DNA from: Massilia litorea | GTDB lineage: Bacteria > Pseudomonadota > Gammaproteobacteria > Burkholderiales > Burkholderiaceae_D | DNA: 64,000 nt | Reading direction: 5' to 3' | Assembly (NCBI RefSeq): GCF_015101885.1 | Contig: NZ_CP062941.1 | Span: forward strand, 2,108,001 to 2,172,000 | Part shown: positions 8,192 through 19,518 of the stretch, one piece after another | Numbering within the stretch: the stretch's first letter is position 1 | Layout: every line of letters begins with the position of its first letter | Position numbers and translations under genes: made by a program | Notes under the pieces: model-generated | The model's database searches: none | What the model was told of the DNA's origin: nothing | What the model saw: the letters and a program-made list of their open reading frames with translations, nothing else

Positions 8192-9412
8192 ATGGCAAAA
8201 CAATTCGATGTAGCGGTAATCGGCGCAGGCGCGGCCGGAATGATGTGCGCGGCGATTGCCGGCGCACGCGGCAAGCGCGTGGTACTGATCGACCATGCCG
8301 AAAAACTGGCCGAGAAAATCCGCATCTCCGGCGGCGGGCGCTGCAACTTCACCAACATCAACGCCGGGCCGGCCAACTTCCTGTCCGAGAACCCGCATTT
8401 TTGTAAAAGCGCGCTGTCGCGCTACACGGCCCAGGATTTCCTGGCCCTGGTGAAAAAACACCGCATCGCATACCACGAAAAGCACCGCGGCCAGCTGTTC
8501 TGCAACGACTCAAGCGAGCAGATCATCGCCATGCTGAAGGCCGAGTGCAGCGCGGCCGAGGTCAACTGGCGCATGCCGTGCAAGGTGCATGGCATCACGA
8601 AAGAGGCGGACGGCTACCTCATCGATACCGACCACGGCGATATCGCGGCGGAGAGCGTCGTGATCGCCACCGGCGGCCTGTCGATCCCGAAAATCGGCGC
8701 CACCGACCTCGGTTACCGCATCGCCACCCAGTTCGGCCTGCCGCTGGTCGAGCCGCGTCCGGGCCTGGTGCCGCTGACCTTCGATGGCCCGGGCTGGGCT
8801 GCTTTTGCGCCGCTGGCGGGTATTGCGCTGGAGGTCGAGGTCTCCACTAGTTCCGGCAAGGGTAAACATGCAAGGAATGGAAAAGGCGGTGGCCTGTTCC
8901 GCGAAGATTTATTGTTCACCCACCGCGGCCTGTCGGGCCCGGCGATCCTGCAAATTTCCAGCTACTGGGAACCGGGCACCCCGATCGTGGTGAACCTGTT
9001 GCCGGAGATGGATGTCGCCGAGGAACTGATCGGCTCCAAGACGACGGTCAAGAAGCAGCTCGGCAACGTGCTGACCCAATGGCTGCCCGCGCGCCTGGTC
9101 GAGGGCCTGCTGCTGGCCAACGGCCTCGCCCCGGACGCGCGCCTGGCCGACATGCCCGACGCCAAGCTGCGCAAGCTCGGCGACGCCATCAACCGCTGGG
9201 CCATCGTCCCGACCGGCTCGGAGGGGTATCGGAAGGCCGAAGTCACCCTCGGCGGCGTCGACACCCGCGCGCTGTCCCAGCAAACGATGATGGCCAAGGA
9301 TGTCCCCGGCCTGTATTTCATCGGCGAAGCGGTCGACGTCACCGGCTGGCTCGGCGGCTACAACTTCCAGTGGGCCTGGGCTTCCGGCTACGTCGCCGGC
9401 CAGAGCGTTTAA
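8192..9412 (+). CDS. NAD(P)/FAD-dependent oxidoreductase, BaiN/HI0933 (YhiN) family
   Basis: A 406-residue flavoprotein with an N-terminal Rossmann FAD motif (VIGAGAAGMMCAA), the family signature KIRISGGGRCNFTN near residues 40-55, the internal motif ATGGLSIPKIGATD, and the C-terminal GEAVDVTGWLGGYNFQWAWASG block that completes FAD binding. The family is widespread and mostly uncharacterised; distant members reduce bile-acid intermediates, so a substrate cannot be inferred. It is monocistronic by position: about 95 bases after the usher and followed by the rpsU region. The start is the ATG at 8192. Confidence 0.88.
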   Translation: MAKQFDVAVIGAGAAGMMCAAIAGARGKRVVLIDHAEKLAEKIRISGGGRCNFTNINAGPANFLSENPHFCKSALSRYTAQDFLALVKKHRIAYHEKHRGQLFCNDSSEQIIAMLKAECSAAEVNWRMPCKVHGITKEADGYLIDTDHGDIAAESVVIATGGLSIPKIGATDLGYRIATQFGLPLVEPRPGLVPLTFDGPGWAAFAPLAGIALEVEVSTSSGKGKHARNGKGGGLFREDLLFTHRGLSGPAILQISSYWEPGTPIVVNLLPEMDVAEELIGSKTTVKKQLGNVLTQWLPARLVEGLLLANGLAPDARLADMPDAKLRKLGDAINRWAIVPTGSEGYRKAEVTLGGVDTRALSQQTMMAKDVPGLYFIGEAVDVTGWLGGYNFQWAWASGYVAGQSV

Positions 9413-9423
9413 GTTTTTGTGGG

Positions 9424-9441
9424 GTGGGCATGCATGCCCAC
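9424..9441. repeat. Perfect 18-bp palindrome downstream of the flavoprotein gene
   Basis: GTGGGCATGCATGCCCAC is fully self-complementary (9-bp arms, no spacer). It lies 12 bases after the oxidoreductase stop. No T run follows on either strand, so it is not a standard intrinsic terminator. It may be a REP-type palindrome or an RNA 3'-end stabiliser. No second copy was noticed in the window. Confidence 0.5.
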
Positions 9442-9552
9442 GCGGATCATGCCGACCACGAACGGCCCAGCCGCAGCTCCACAACGCATCAACACCCCTG
9501 TATCAAATCCATCACACCGACGTAATCTCTTCCACTGCTTGCCAAAAGCTGC

Positions 9553-9558
9553 TAGAAT
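9553..9558 (+). promoter_or_regulatory. Possible -10 element of rpsU
   Basis: TAGAAT lies 36 bases upstream of the rpsU start in an AT-richer stretch. No convincing -35 hexamer is found at 16-18 bases, so this is a weak prediction. Confidence 0.3.
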
Positions 9559-9593
9559 TTCGTTCTTCCTAAATCCAACGGTTTCATTTTTAC

Positions 9594-9806
9594 ATGACCA
9601 CTATCCGCCTTAAAGAAAACGAGCCGTTCGAAGTCGCAATGCGTCGCTTCAAGCGCACCATCGAAAAAACCGGTCTGCTGACCGAACTGCGCGCACGCGA
9701 GTTCTACGAGAAGCCAACTGCAGAGCGCAAGCGCAAGCTCGCCGCTGCCGTGAAGCGCCACTACAAGCGCATCCGCAGCCAGCAACTGCCTAAGAAACTG
9801 TACTAA
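9594..9806 (+). CDS. rpsU: 30S ribosomal protein S21
   Basis: A 70-residue, very basic protein of the small ribosomal subunit that helps anchor mRNA near the anti-Shine-Dalgarno region. The sequence [20 protein letters not shown] and a C-terminal run rich in K and R ([20 protein letters not shown]) are diagnostic. It is the first gene of the macromolecular-synthesis block (S21, YqeY, primase, sigma-70). A clear hairpin terminator follows, so much of its transcript probably ends before yqeY. Confidence 0.97.
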   Translation: MTTIRLKENEPFEVAMRRFKRTIEKTGLLTELRAREFYEKPTAERKRKLAAAVKRHYKRIRSQQLPKKLY

Positions 9807-9873
9807 GACTGCCTGCCGGCTAGTCCGGCGACGAAGCGCTGCGCTCGTCCCGGTAGCTGCGAGAAGTCCTGCG

Positions 9874-9909
9874 AACCCGCCCTGGTTGTGACCCCGGCGG
9901 GTTTTGTTG
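9874..9909 (+). terminator. Intrinsic terminator after rpsU
   Basis: The inverted repeat AACCCGCC (9874-9881) / GGCGGGTT (9896-9903) is followed by the T-rich TTGTTGTTTG. It separates rpsU from yqeY, allowing high S21 expression with partial read-through. Confidence 0.75.
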
Positions 9910-9942
9910 TTTGTAGTCCGTACTAATCGATTCGGAGAAGCC

Positions 9943-10392
9943 ATGAGCCTGAAAGAACAAATCACCAACGACATGAAAGCGGCGATGCGCGCCAAGGAAG
10001 CCGGCAAGCTCAACACGATCCGCCTGCTGCTGGCCGAAATCAAGCGCAAGGAAGTCGACGAACAGATCGAAGTGAACGACCAGCAAACCGTGGCCATCGT
10101 CGAAAAGATGATCAAGCAGCGCAAGGACTCGATCACCCAGTTCGAAGCCGGCAACCGCCAGGACCTGGCCGACATCGAGAAGGCCGAGCTGGAAGTGCTG
10201 GTCGCCTACATGCCGGCCGGCCTGTCGGATGACGAGATCGCCGCCGAAGTTGCCGCCGCCGTGGCCGCCTCCGGCGCCGCCGGTCCGCAGGACATGGGTA
10301 AAGTCATGGCCATCGTCAAGCCGAAGCTGGCGGGCCGTGCCGACATGACCGTCGTCTCGACCCTGGTCAAGAAAGCGCTGACCGGCGCCTGA
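9943..10392 (+). CDS. yqeY: GatB/YqeY domain protein
   Basis: A 149-residue protein of the YqeY family, related to the tRNA-binding tail domain of GatB. Family blocks are MSLKEQITNDMKAAMRAKEAGKLNTIRLLLAEIK and a C-terminal helical region with MGKVMAIVKPKLAGRADM. The start is the ATG at 9943, preceded by GGAGAAG; an in-frame TTG 13 codons earlier has no such site. It commonly lies between rpsU and dnaG in betaproteobacteria, as here. A role in tRNA-dependent amidation has been suggested for the family, but the actual function is not established. Confidence 0.9.
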   Translation: MSLKEQITNDMKAAMRAKEAGKLNTIRLLLAEIKRKEVDEQIEVNDQQTVAIVEKMIKQRKDSITQFEAGNRQDLADIEKAELEVLVAYMPAGLSDDEIAAEVAAAVAASGAAGPQDMGKVMAIVKPKLAGRADMTVVSTLVKKALTGA

Positions 10393-10506
10393 TGTAGCAT
10401 AACTGAGCACAAACGGGCCGGACGGCCCCGGGCTTGTTGTAAATCAATTTGCAGCGAGCCCTGCGGTATAGTCTGAGCTTAGACAAACACGGTGTAGACC
10501 TCCTAC

Positions 10507-12303
10507 GTGATTCCGCAATCCTTCATTACCGATTTGCTCAACCGCGTCGACATCGTCGACGTGGTCGGGCGCTATGTTCAGCTCAAAAAGGGCGGCGCCA
10601 ATTACATGGGGCTGTGTCCTTTCCACAGCGAAAAGTCCCCCAGCTTCACCGTCAGCCCCACCAAGCAGTTCTATCACTGCTTCGGTTGCGGCGCCCATGG
10701 CACCTCGATCGGTTTCCTGATCGAGTACTCGGGCATGGGTTTCGTCGATGCCGTCAAGGACCTGGCCCAGAACGTGGGCATGGTCGTGCCCGAGGCCGAC
10801 GACAAGATTCCGCCGCTGCAGCGCGCCGCCCAGCAGGCGCAATCGCAGTCGATGACGGAAGCGCTCAGCCAGGCCTGCGACTACTACCGGGCCCAGCTGA
10901 AAACCGCGCCGAACGCGATCACCTACCTGAAGAACCGCGGCCTGACCGGCGAAGTCGCCGCCCGCTTCGGCATGGGCTATGCCCCGTCCGGCTGGGACAA
11001 CCTGCGTAGCGTGTTCCCGGATTACGAGATGCTGGCGCTGGTCGAATCCGGCCTCGTGATCGACAAGGTCGACGAGGACGGCGGCAACAAGAAGCGCTAC
11101 GACCGTTTCCGCGAACGCATCATGTTCCCGATCCGCAACACCAAAGGGCAGGTGATCGGATTCGGCGGGCGCGTGCTCGACAACGGCGAACCGAAATACC
11201 TGAACTCGCCTGAAACGCCGCTGTTCCAGAAGGGTCTCGAACTGTACGGCCTGTTCGAAGCGCGCCAGCCGATCCGCGACGCCGGCTATGTGCTGGTGAC
11301 GGAAGGCTATATGGACGTCGTCGCGCTGGCCCAGCTCGGCTTCCCGCAAGCGGTGGCCACCCTCGGCACGGCGTGCACCAGTACCCACGTGCAAAAGCTG
11401 CTGCGCCAGACCGACAACGTCATCTTCAGTTTCGACGGCGATAAAGCAGGCCGCCGCGCCGCACGGCGTGCGCTCGAGGCGTGCTTGCCGCAGGTGTCGG
11501 ACAACAAGACCATCCAGTTCCTGTTCTTGCCCGAAAAGCACGACCCGGACAGCTTCGTGCGCGAGTTCGGCGCCGATGCTTTTGCTCAGGAAATCAACGA
11601 CGCGATGCCTTTGTCCCAGTTTTTGCTGCGCGAAGTGACGGGCGAACACGATTTATCGACGCCGGAAGGGCGCGCCGCCACCCAGTACGATGCCAAGCCG
11701 CTGCTGCAGGCGATGACGCCATCCTCGCTGCGCCTGCAGATCGTGCGCGGTTTGGCCAGCCTCACGGAATCGTCGCCGGCCGAGATCGAAAGTCTGTTCG
11801 AGTTGTCCAAGCCGGTATCGGTTGCCAAGAAGGCGCCGCCGCGTCAGGGGCGGCCGGAACCGGTCGGCCTGGAGTTGCAGATCGTGCGCATCCTGGTTGC
11901 GCATCCGGCGCTGTCGCTGACCCTCGACGAGGAAGCGCTGCAGGCGTTTGATCATTTCGGCCAGGAATCGAGCGATGCCTTGCGTTATCTCGTCGGCACC
12001 GCCCAGGCCCTGGGCGAATACGGCAACTTCGCGGCCCTGTCCGAACAGTTGAAAGAGGGCGGCGGGCACTACGACCGCATCATTGCCGAAATCGCCTCGG
12101 AGCCGGAATCGGATCCTGAAGCCGACCGTGTCTGGCTGGGTAGCGCCGTGAGGCAAATCAAAAAGGATGCGCTGAAACAGGAGTTGAACCAGTTGTTTTC
12201 CAAGGGCCTGACCCCAGATCAGGTGAGCGCTCGCTATCGCGAAATCATGGCCCAGCAGCAGGTCCTGGAACGCGAAGATGCGGCGAACATGTCGCCCCGC
12301 TAA
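10507..12303 (+). CDS. dnaG: DNA primase DnaG
   Basis: A 598-residue primase that makes RNA primers for lagging-strand synthesis and associates with DnaB. The N-terminal CHC2 zinc finger is intact (C37, H40, C58, C61). The catalytic core has VTEGYMDVVAL and the TOPRIM acidic motif FSFDGDKAGRRAA. The C-terminal third is the helicase-interacting domain. The start is GTG 10507, giving MIPQSFITDLLNRVDIVDVVG, which aligns with the conserved N-terminus. It is followed by rpoD, which has its own promoter. Length and domain order are normal. Confidence 0.97.
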   Translation: MIPQSFITDLLNRVDIVDVVGRYVQLKKGGANYMGLCPFHSEKSPSFTVSPTKQFYHCFGCGAHGTSIGFLIEYSGMGFVDAVKDLAQNVGMVVPEADDKIPPLQRAAQQAQSQSMTEALSQACDYYRAQLKTAPNAITYLKNRGLTGEVAARFGMGYAPSGWDNLRSVFPDYEMLALVESGLVIDKVDEDGGNKKRYDRFRERIMFPIRNTKGQVIGFGGRVLDNGEPKYLNSPETPLFQKGLELYGLFEARQPIRDAGYVLVTEGYMDVVALAQLGFPQAVATLGTACTSTHVQKLLRQTDNVIFSFDGDKAGRRAARRALEACLPQVSDNKTIQFLFLPEKHDPDSFVREFGADAFAQEINDAMPLSQFLLREVTGEHDLSTPEGRAATQYDAKPLLQAMTPSSLRLQIVRGLASLTESSPAEIESLFELSKPVSVAKKAPPRQGRPEPVGLELQIVRILVAHPALSLTLDEEALQAFDHFGQESSDALRYLVGTAQALGEYGNFAALSEQLKEGGGHYDRIIAEIASEPESDPEADRVWLGSAVRQIKKDALKQELNQLFSKGLTPDQVSARYREIMAQQQVLEREDAANMSPR

Positions 12304-12341
12304 GGGTGTGTTGCAAAGCCGGCAGTTAAGCTTTGTGCAAC

Positions 12342-12369
12342 TTGGAAAAAGAGGGGTGCGTGCTATAAT
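12342..12369 (+). promoter_or_regulatory. Promoter upstream of rpoD (extended -10)
   Basis: TTGGAA (12342-12347) is separated by 16 bases from TATAAT (12364-12369), which is preceded by TGC to make an extended -10. Transcription from here would leave a leader of about 140 bases before the GTG start of rpoD. Confidence 0.65.
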
Positions 12370-12514
12370 AAAACGCTAACTATTGCAACCTTTGAAACGA
12401 CTTTCGTGTCAAAAGGGGCGTGGAGTTTCAGTTAGCGCAGCAGTGTTGTACGCTGTTTGAAGCGTGATGTAAGGTAACAAAACTTTATCTTTAACCATCG
12501 TAAAGTTAGTCGTT

Positions 12515-14785
<2,271 letters not shown>

Positions 14786-14841
14786 TTGTTGTTGCTGTGC
14801 TCAGCTAAAGCTTGACGGCTCTGTACTAAAAGCAATATCCT

Positions 14842-14889
14842 CTCGCCACTTCGTTCGGGACACCGCAGCGCGGTGGCGAGATTTTTCTT
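14842..14889 (+). terminator. Intrinsic terminator after rpoD
   Basis: CTCGCCAC (14842-14849) pairs perfectly with GTGGCGAG (14873-14880) and is followed directly by ATTTTTCTT. The loop is long (23 bases) and may fold further. Confidence 0.75.
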
Positions 14890-14907
14890 CCCATCTGTAA
14901 CGAGTTT

Positions 14908-14986
<79 letters not shown>

Positions 14987-15002
14987 GTCAAATCGATACC
15001 TC

Positions 15003-15034
15003 AGCCCAGTCCGCCGGACTGGGCTTTGTTGTTT
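15003..15034 (+). terminator. Intrinsic terminator after the tRNA
   Basis: A perfect 10-bp stem AGCCCAGTCC (15003-15012) / GGACTGGGCT (15016-15025) with a 3-base loop is followed by TTGTTGTTT. Confidence 0.85.
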
Positions 15035-15163
15035 CCAGCCGAGTCAACGCGGCACGTCCGTCGCGCGCGCCATCTACCGATAGTGACAATGCGTGATTCT
15101 CTAAGGTGCTAATTGCTGGCACAATGGCATCCTGATCAGCAGGCGCAGGGCGTTGGGGTAACA

Positions 15164-16330
15164 ATGGAAATCAATTCGCTGACCGGCGAGTTCGTGCACG
15201 CGCCGACCGAACGCGCCTTTTTGCAGCACAAGCAGGACCAGACCCAGTCCTTGCTGGGCTTTACGCTGACCTTCTGCACCGTCTTTTATCTCGGATTTTT
15301 CGCCACCGACCTCGCCGCGCTCGGCTGGGGCCATGACACGATGGCGCTGCTGGGCGCGCGCATCGCCGTTGCGCTGACGGCCGGCAGCTGCGCCTGGCTG
15401 GCTTACCGGCGGGTCCTGTCGGTGCCTGCCGCGCGCCTTGCCGCTTCGCTGGCGGAGGGGGTGGCGCTGGCCTGCTTCATGTTCATCGCGGTGTTGCGTC
15501 CGGCCGAATTCCACTGGCACGCGATGTCGCTGGCGATCATGCTGGTGGTGGTCTACCTGTATATCCCGAACCGGCTGCGCTATGCGTCGACCATTGCGGT
15601 GGTGGCGACGATCGTGTTTGTCGTGCTCGCGGCCGAGTACAGCCGCATGTCGTCCGCCGACAAATTCACGATGGGCATGCTGCTGGTGCTCGTGAATACC
15701 TTCGGCTTCCTGGCCGCACGCCGTTTCCAGTACGTGTCGCGCGAGGAGTTCCGCTCGTGGTCGGTACTCAAACATGCGGCCGAGCGCGATCACCTGACCG
15801 GGTGTTTCAACCGCCGTTACCTGCACGATCAGTTGATGGGCGGGCGGTGGCGAGAACGTGCGCCGGATGCGGACAGCCTGAGCGTGGTGCTGTGCGACAT
15901 CGACCGCTTCAAGCAGATCAACGACACCCATGGACACGGCGACGGCGACATGGTGTTGCGCGGCTTTGCCCGGATCCTGCAGGTCGCGGTTCGGGACGGG
16001 GTCGACAGCGTGGTGCGCTATGGCGGCGAAGAATTCCTGGTCGTCCTGCCGGGCACCGACCTGGCCGGCGCGCTGCGCCTTGCCGAGCGTCTGCGCGTTA
16101 CCTTCGCCGCGACAGAGGTCGTGTCGACCGACGGCGCGACGCGGCTGCGGGCCACGGCCAGCTTCGGCGTCGCCAGCGTCGATCTGGCCCAGTTCACCTT
16201 CGAGCATCCGCTGCGCCACCTGATCTCCGCCGCGGACGAGCTGATGTACCGGGCCAAGCACAACGGGCGCGACCGGATCGAGTCGCTTCAGCTGGCGGGG
16301 CCGGCGCGCAAGTCAGGCGCCGTTCGGTAA
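15164..16330 (+). CDS. Membrane diguanylate cyclase (GGDEF), no canonical I-site
   Basis: A 388-residue protein predicted to make c-di-GMP from two GTP. The N-terminal half has about six hydrophobic segments (residues ~27-190) and no recognised sensory domain. The C-terminal GGDEF domain starts at DHLTGCFNRRYL, has the metal site CDIDRFKQIND and an intact YGGEEF active site. The inhibitory RxxD motif five residues before GGEEF is not present; the position reads DGVD. The start is the ATG at 15164 with GGGGTAAC upstream; a start at 15113 would add 17 residues. The 3' end overlaps the convergent rnz gene by 18 bases. Confidence 0.88.
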   Translation: MEINSLTGEFVHAPTERAFLQHKQDQTQSLLGFTLTFCTVFYLGFFATDLAALGWGHDTMALLGARIAVALTAGSCAWLAYRRVLSVPAARLAASLAEGVALACFMFIAVLRPAEFHWHAMSLAIMLVVVYLYIPNRLRYASTIAVVATIVFVVLAAEYSRMSSADKFTMGMLLVLVNTFGFLAARRFQYVSREEFRSWSVLKHAAERDHLTGCFNRRYLHDQLMGGRWRERAPDADSLSVVLCDIDRFKQINDTHGHGDGDMVLRGFARILQVAVRDGVDSVVRYGGEEFLVVLPGTDLAGALRLAERLRVTFAATEVVSTDGATRLRATASFGVASVDLAQFTFEHPLRHLISAADELMYRAKHNGRDRIESLQLAGPARKSGAVR

Positions 16331-17293
16331 GGGCAGGGCTGCCAGCTTGCCCTGCCGGTCCAGCGTATAACGTTGTAAATCGCTCGCCAGGAACAGATTG
16401 CCGCTGTAGGCGAAACGCGCCTCGGCTTCGATATCCGCCATCGTCGCCCCGCCATTGCCCTGCTGCTGGTAGCGCGGACTGAAATGCGTCAGGATCAGGT
16501 TCGGAATCCCGGCCTCTTCAGCGAAGGCGGCGGTCGCCCGTGCCGAGCTGTGCTGCGGCCCGGGCCCGACCTTCTGCAGCACCTCCTCGGTATAGGTCGC
16601 CTCGTGCACGAGAACGTGGGCGTCGCGCGCCTGCGCGGCGAGCAGGGATGGCGTGTCGTTGTCGCCGGCAACGATGACCTTGCGCTGGCGCCGGCCGGGC
16701 AACAGGTAGTCGGCGCTGCGCGCCACCCGGCAATCGGGTAATGCGATGTCTTCGCCGCGCTGCAGTTGGCCCCAGCCGGGGCCGGAGGCGATGCCGTCGC
16801 GTTCGAGCCTGGCGATGTCGAGACGGCGTTCGACGCTTTTTTCGACGAAGCTGAAGGCGAACGAGGGCACGCGGTGCGACAGTTCCGCCGCCTCGATGCG
16901 AAAGTCGGGCAAGGTGGCGAGCGACCAGCCGGGCTCGACGGCCGAGAATTCCACTTGGTAGGGCAGGCGCAATTCCGTGCTGTCCATCACGCCGCGCACG
17001 AAGCGCTCCACTGCCGGCGGGCCGGCGATCAGCAGCGGCTCCGCGCGGTTGAGCAGGCCGGCGCTGGCGAGCAGGCCCGGCAGCCCATAACAGTGGTCGC
17101 CGTGGATGTGGGTGATGAAGATCGCGCGCAGGCTGATCGGCGAGAAATTCGTGCGCAGGATGCGGTGCTGCGTGCCTTCGCCGCAGTCGACCAGGTACCA
17201 GTGTTTCGACCCCGTTGCGCGCAGGGCCAGGCCCGACACGTTGCGCGCGCGGCTGGGCGTGCCGGACGAGGTGCCCAGGAATTGCAGTTCCAT
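16313..17293 (-). CDS. rnz: Ribonuclease Z (tRNA 3'-processing endonuclease)
   Basis: A 326-residue metallo-beta-lactamase-fold nuclease that trims tRNA 3' trailers. It has the N-terminal FLGTSSGTPSRARNVSG signature, the zinc motif THIHGDH (H62, H64, D66, H67), AGDNDTP, and the C-terminal HEATY and LTHFSPRY metal-ligand blocks. The ATG at 17293 has AAGGA six bases upstream. It converges with the diguanylate cyclase gene (18-base overlap) and diverges from the next one. Length and motifs are normal for the short RNase Z form. Confidence 0.95.
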   Translation of the reverse strand: MELQFLGTSSGTPSRARNVSGLALRATGSKHWYLVDCGEGTQHRILRTNFSPISLRAIFITHIHGDHCYGLPGLLASAGLLNRAEPLLIAGPPAVERFVRGVMDSTELRLPYQVEFSAVEPGWSLATLPDFRIEAAELSHRVPSFAFSFVEKSVERRLDIARLERDGIASGPGWGQLQRGEDIALPDCRVARSADYLLPGRRQRKVIVAGDNDTPSLLAAQARDAHVLVHEATYTEEVLQKVGPGPQHSSARATAAFAEEAGIPNLILTHFSPRYQQQGNGGATMADIEAEARFAYSGNLFLASDLQRYTLDRQGKLAALPLPNGA

Positions 17294-17457
17294 GTATTGT
17301 CCTTGTTCGTTCCTCGATTATGCGTGAAACGGGCGAATGCGGCGGACAATTGCCGAGTGCGGGTCATGAAAGAATATTTCAAGATCTATCTTGGAATGAC
17401 ATAATCTTGCATTATTCTGTAGGACGGTGCCTACAAACAACACTTCGTCTTTATTGC

Positions 17458-17486
17458 TTGAGGGGCCATCAGCGCATCTGTAAAAT
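17458..17486 (+). promoter_or_regulatory. Candidate sigma-70 promoter for the PAS-GGDEF gene
   Basis: TTGAGG (17458-17463), a 17-base spacer, then TAAAAT (17481-17486). The predicted transcription start near 17493 excludes an in-frame TTG at 17490 as start codon and supports an ATG start at 17547 or 17571. Confidence 0.55.
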
Positions 17487-17546
17487 TAATTGCGTAACTT
17501 CTCGTCTACACTTCAAGCCCGCCTACCGTGCCGGGTTATCCGGCCG

Positions 17547-19484
17547 ATGCCCCACCGAACGATACTGTCCATGCGCCCCTTGCGTGACGCCGGCGCCTAC
17601 TTTCGTAGCACGGTCTTGCGCCGACTCGCCCTGTTCCTGGCCGTCGCGTTGCCGCTGGTGTGGCTGTTCGTGGCGCATGAACGTGGGCAACTGGTTCAGA
17701 TTGCGCGCGATGAAAGCAATCGCAATGTGCGTAACCTGGCGCATGCCTTCGCCGAAGAAGTGCGCTCGAGCATCGTCACCATCGACTTGTCGCTCAGCCA
17801 GTTGCGCTTGAGCTGGCAGCGCAATCCCGAGCAGTTCGGCGCCATCGTTAGCGAACTCAACGCTCATCTTCAGGGACGGCTCCACCTCAATGTCGTGGTC
17901 ACGGACGCGGACGGACAATTGGTGTTTTCGAGTATCGCCGGGGCGGCTGAGCACATCGACCTGAAGGACCGCGAGCCCGTGCATACCCATTTGACGGGCG
18001 TGCCCGGAGACCGGCTGTTTATCGGCAAGCCACGCACCGGGCGGGTGTCGGGAGAATGGGAGGTCCAGTTTTCCCGGCCCATCCTCGATGGTGACGGCAA
18101 GCTGGTCGGCGTGATCGTGGCCGGCGTGGCGCCAACCTATTTTTCGCGCTTCTACCACAGCATCGACCTCGGTGGCTCCGCCTCGATTGCCCTGGTACGC
18201 AACGACGGGATCGTTGTCGCCCGCACCACGCGTGACCTCACCATGCGCGACAGCGGCAAGTTGTTGACGGGTTACCCGTACTCGCCGGACAGCGGGCCTG
18301 GAGGCAATTTTCAGCGCGCCAGCCGCATGGACGGTGTCGAACGCTATTACGGCTGGAGCGCGCTGGCCGACTATGGCCTGCTGGTCACCGTCGGCCAGTC
18401 GATCGCGGATGCGAATGCGCGCTACGTGCAGCAGAGCGAGTTACTGGTCTACACCGGCGCTGCCGTCTCGCTGCTGCTGGCACTGACCGGCTGGGCCGCG
18501 CTGGCCGCCGCCGACCACCGCCGCCGTGGGGTGGTCTCGCTGGCGGCGGCCGAAGCGCGCTGGAAACTGGCGCTGAATGCCACCGGCGAAGGCGTCTGGG
18601 ACTACAGTTTCGACAGCGGCCTGGTCACCCTGTCGCCGAGCGCGCAGGGCATCGTCGATGCCGAAAGCACCTTGTTGCCGTTCGACCGCACCGTTTTCAC
18701 CGGGATGTCTCATGCGGAAGACGTGCCGGCGGTGCTGCATGCGCTCGACGCCCATCTGAATGGCACCGCCCCGGACTACACGGCGCAATACCGCACGCGC
18801 CTGCGCAACGGCAACTGGCGCTGGATCCTGGCGCGCGGCCAGGTCGCCGAGCGCGATGCTGCCGGACGCCCCTTGCGCATCGTCGGCACCGTCGCCGATA
18901 TCGATGCGCGCAAGATGCAGGAAGAGCAAATCCGCCACCTGGCGCACCACGACATCCTGACCGGCCTGCCGAACCGCCTGCTGTTCGGCGACCGCCTGCG
19001 CCAGGCCTTGCTGGCGGCCCAGCGCGAAGAGCACAAGCTGGCCCTGATCTTCTTCGACCTCGATAAATTCAAGCCCGTGAACGACAGCTATGGCCATGCC
19101 GTCGGCGACGTGTTGCTGCAGCAGGTGGCGACGCGCCTGCGCACCACCCTGCGCGCCTCCGACACGCTGGCCCGCCTGGGCGGCGACGAATTCGTCGTGC
19201 TGCTCCCGCGGGTTAGCGGCGCCGGTGACGCGAAAAAGGTCGCCGAAGATATTTTGCGCGAACTGAACCGGCCCTTCATGACCGAAGGTTTTACTGTTCA
19301 CATCTCGGCCAGCCTGGGCGTGGCTGTGTATCCGGATGGCGCGCTTGATGCCGACAGCCTGCTGCGCTGCGCCGACACCGCCATGTACGAGGCGAAATTG
19401 CTTGGCCGCGGACGGGTGGGCGTGCATGCCGTGGCTGAGCGCAGCCCGCTCGAACTGCTGCCGACCGAGCGCGACGCGGCCTGA
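17547..19484 (+). CDS. Membrane diguanylate cyclase with periplasmic dCache-like sensor, PAS and GGDEF
   Basis: A 645-residue signalling protein. The order is: a transmembrane helix (LALFLAVALPLVWLFVA), a periplasmic double-PDC-like sensor of about 250 residues, a second transmembrane helix (GAAVSLLLALTGWAALAA), a PAS domain with PAC segment (WRWILARGQVAERDAAGRP), and a GGDEF domain. The active site is ARLGGDEF, and RASD five residues upstream is a proper RxxD inhibitory site, so product feedback is expected, unlike the cyclase at 15164. No EAL domain is present. The start codon is uncertain between ATG 17547 and ATG 17571; neither has a strong ribosome site. Confidence 0.85.
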   Translation: MPHRTILSMRPLRDAGAYFRSTVLRRLALFLAVALPLVWLFVAHERGQLVQIARDESNRNVRNLAHAFAEEVRSSIVTIDLSLSQLRLSWQRNPEQFGAIVSELNAHLQGRLHLNVVVTDADGQLVFSSIAGAAEHIDLKDREPVHTHLTGVPGDRLFIGKPRTGRVSGEWEVQFSRPILDGDGKLVGVIVAGVAPTYFSRFYHSIDLGGSASIALVRNDGIVVARTTRDLTMRDSGKLLTGYPYSPDSGPGGNFQRASRMDGVERYYGWSALADYGLLVTVGQSIADANARYVQQSELLVYTGAAVSLLLALTGWAALAAADHRRRGVVSLAAAEARWKLALNATGEGVWDYSFDSGLVTLSPSAQGIVDAESTLLPFDRTVFTGMSHAEDVPAVLHALDAHLNGTAPDYTAQYRTRLRNGNWRWILARGQVAERDAAGRPLRIVGTVADIDARKMQEEQIRHLAHHDILTGLPNRLLFGDRLRQALLAAQREEHKLALIFFDLDKFKPVNDSYGHAVGDVLLQQVATRLRTTLRASDTLARLGGDEFVVLLPRVSGAGDAKKVAEDILRELNRPFMTEGFTVHISASLGVAVYPDGALDADSLLRCADTAMYEAKLLGRGRVGVHAVAERSPLELLPTERDAA

Positions 19485-19518
19485 GGCAAGGCCGGGCAGC
19501 CGTGCTACTCAAACCGCA

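Noticed and set aside
9424..9441. Palindrome as an intrinsic terminator
   Set aside because: No T run follows on either strand, so I list it only as a repeat.
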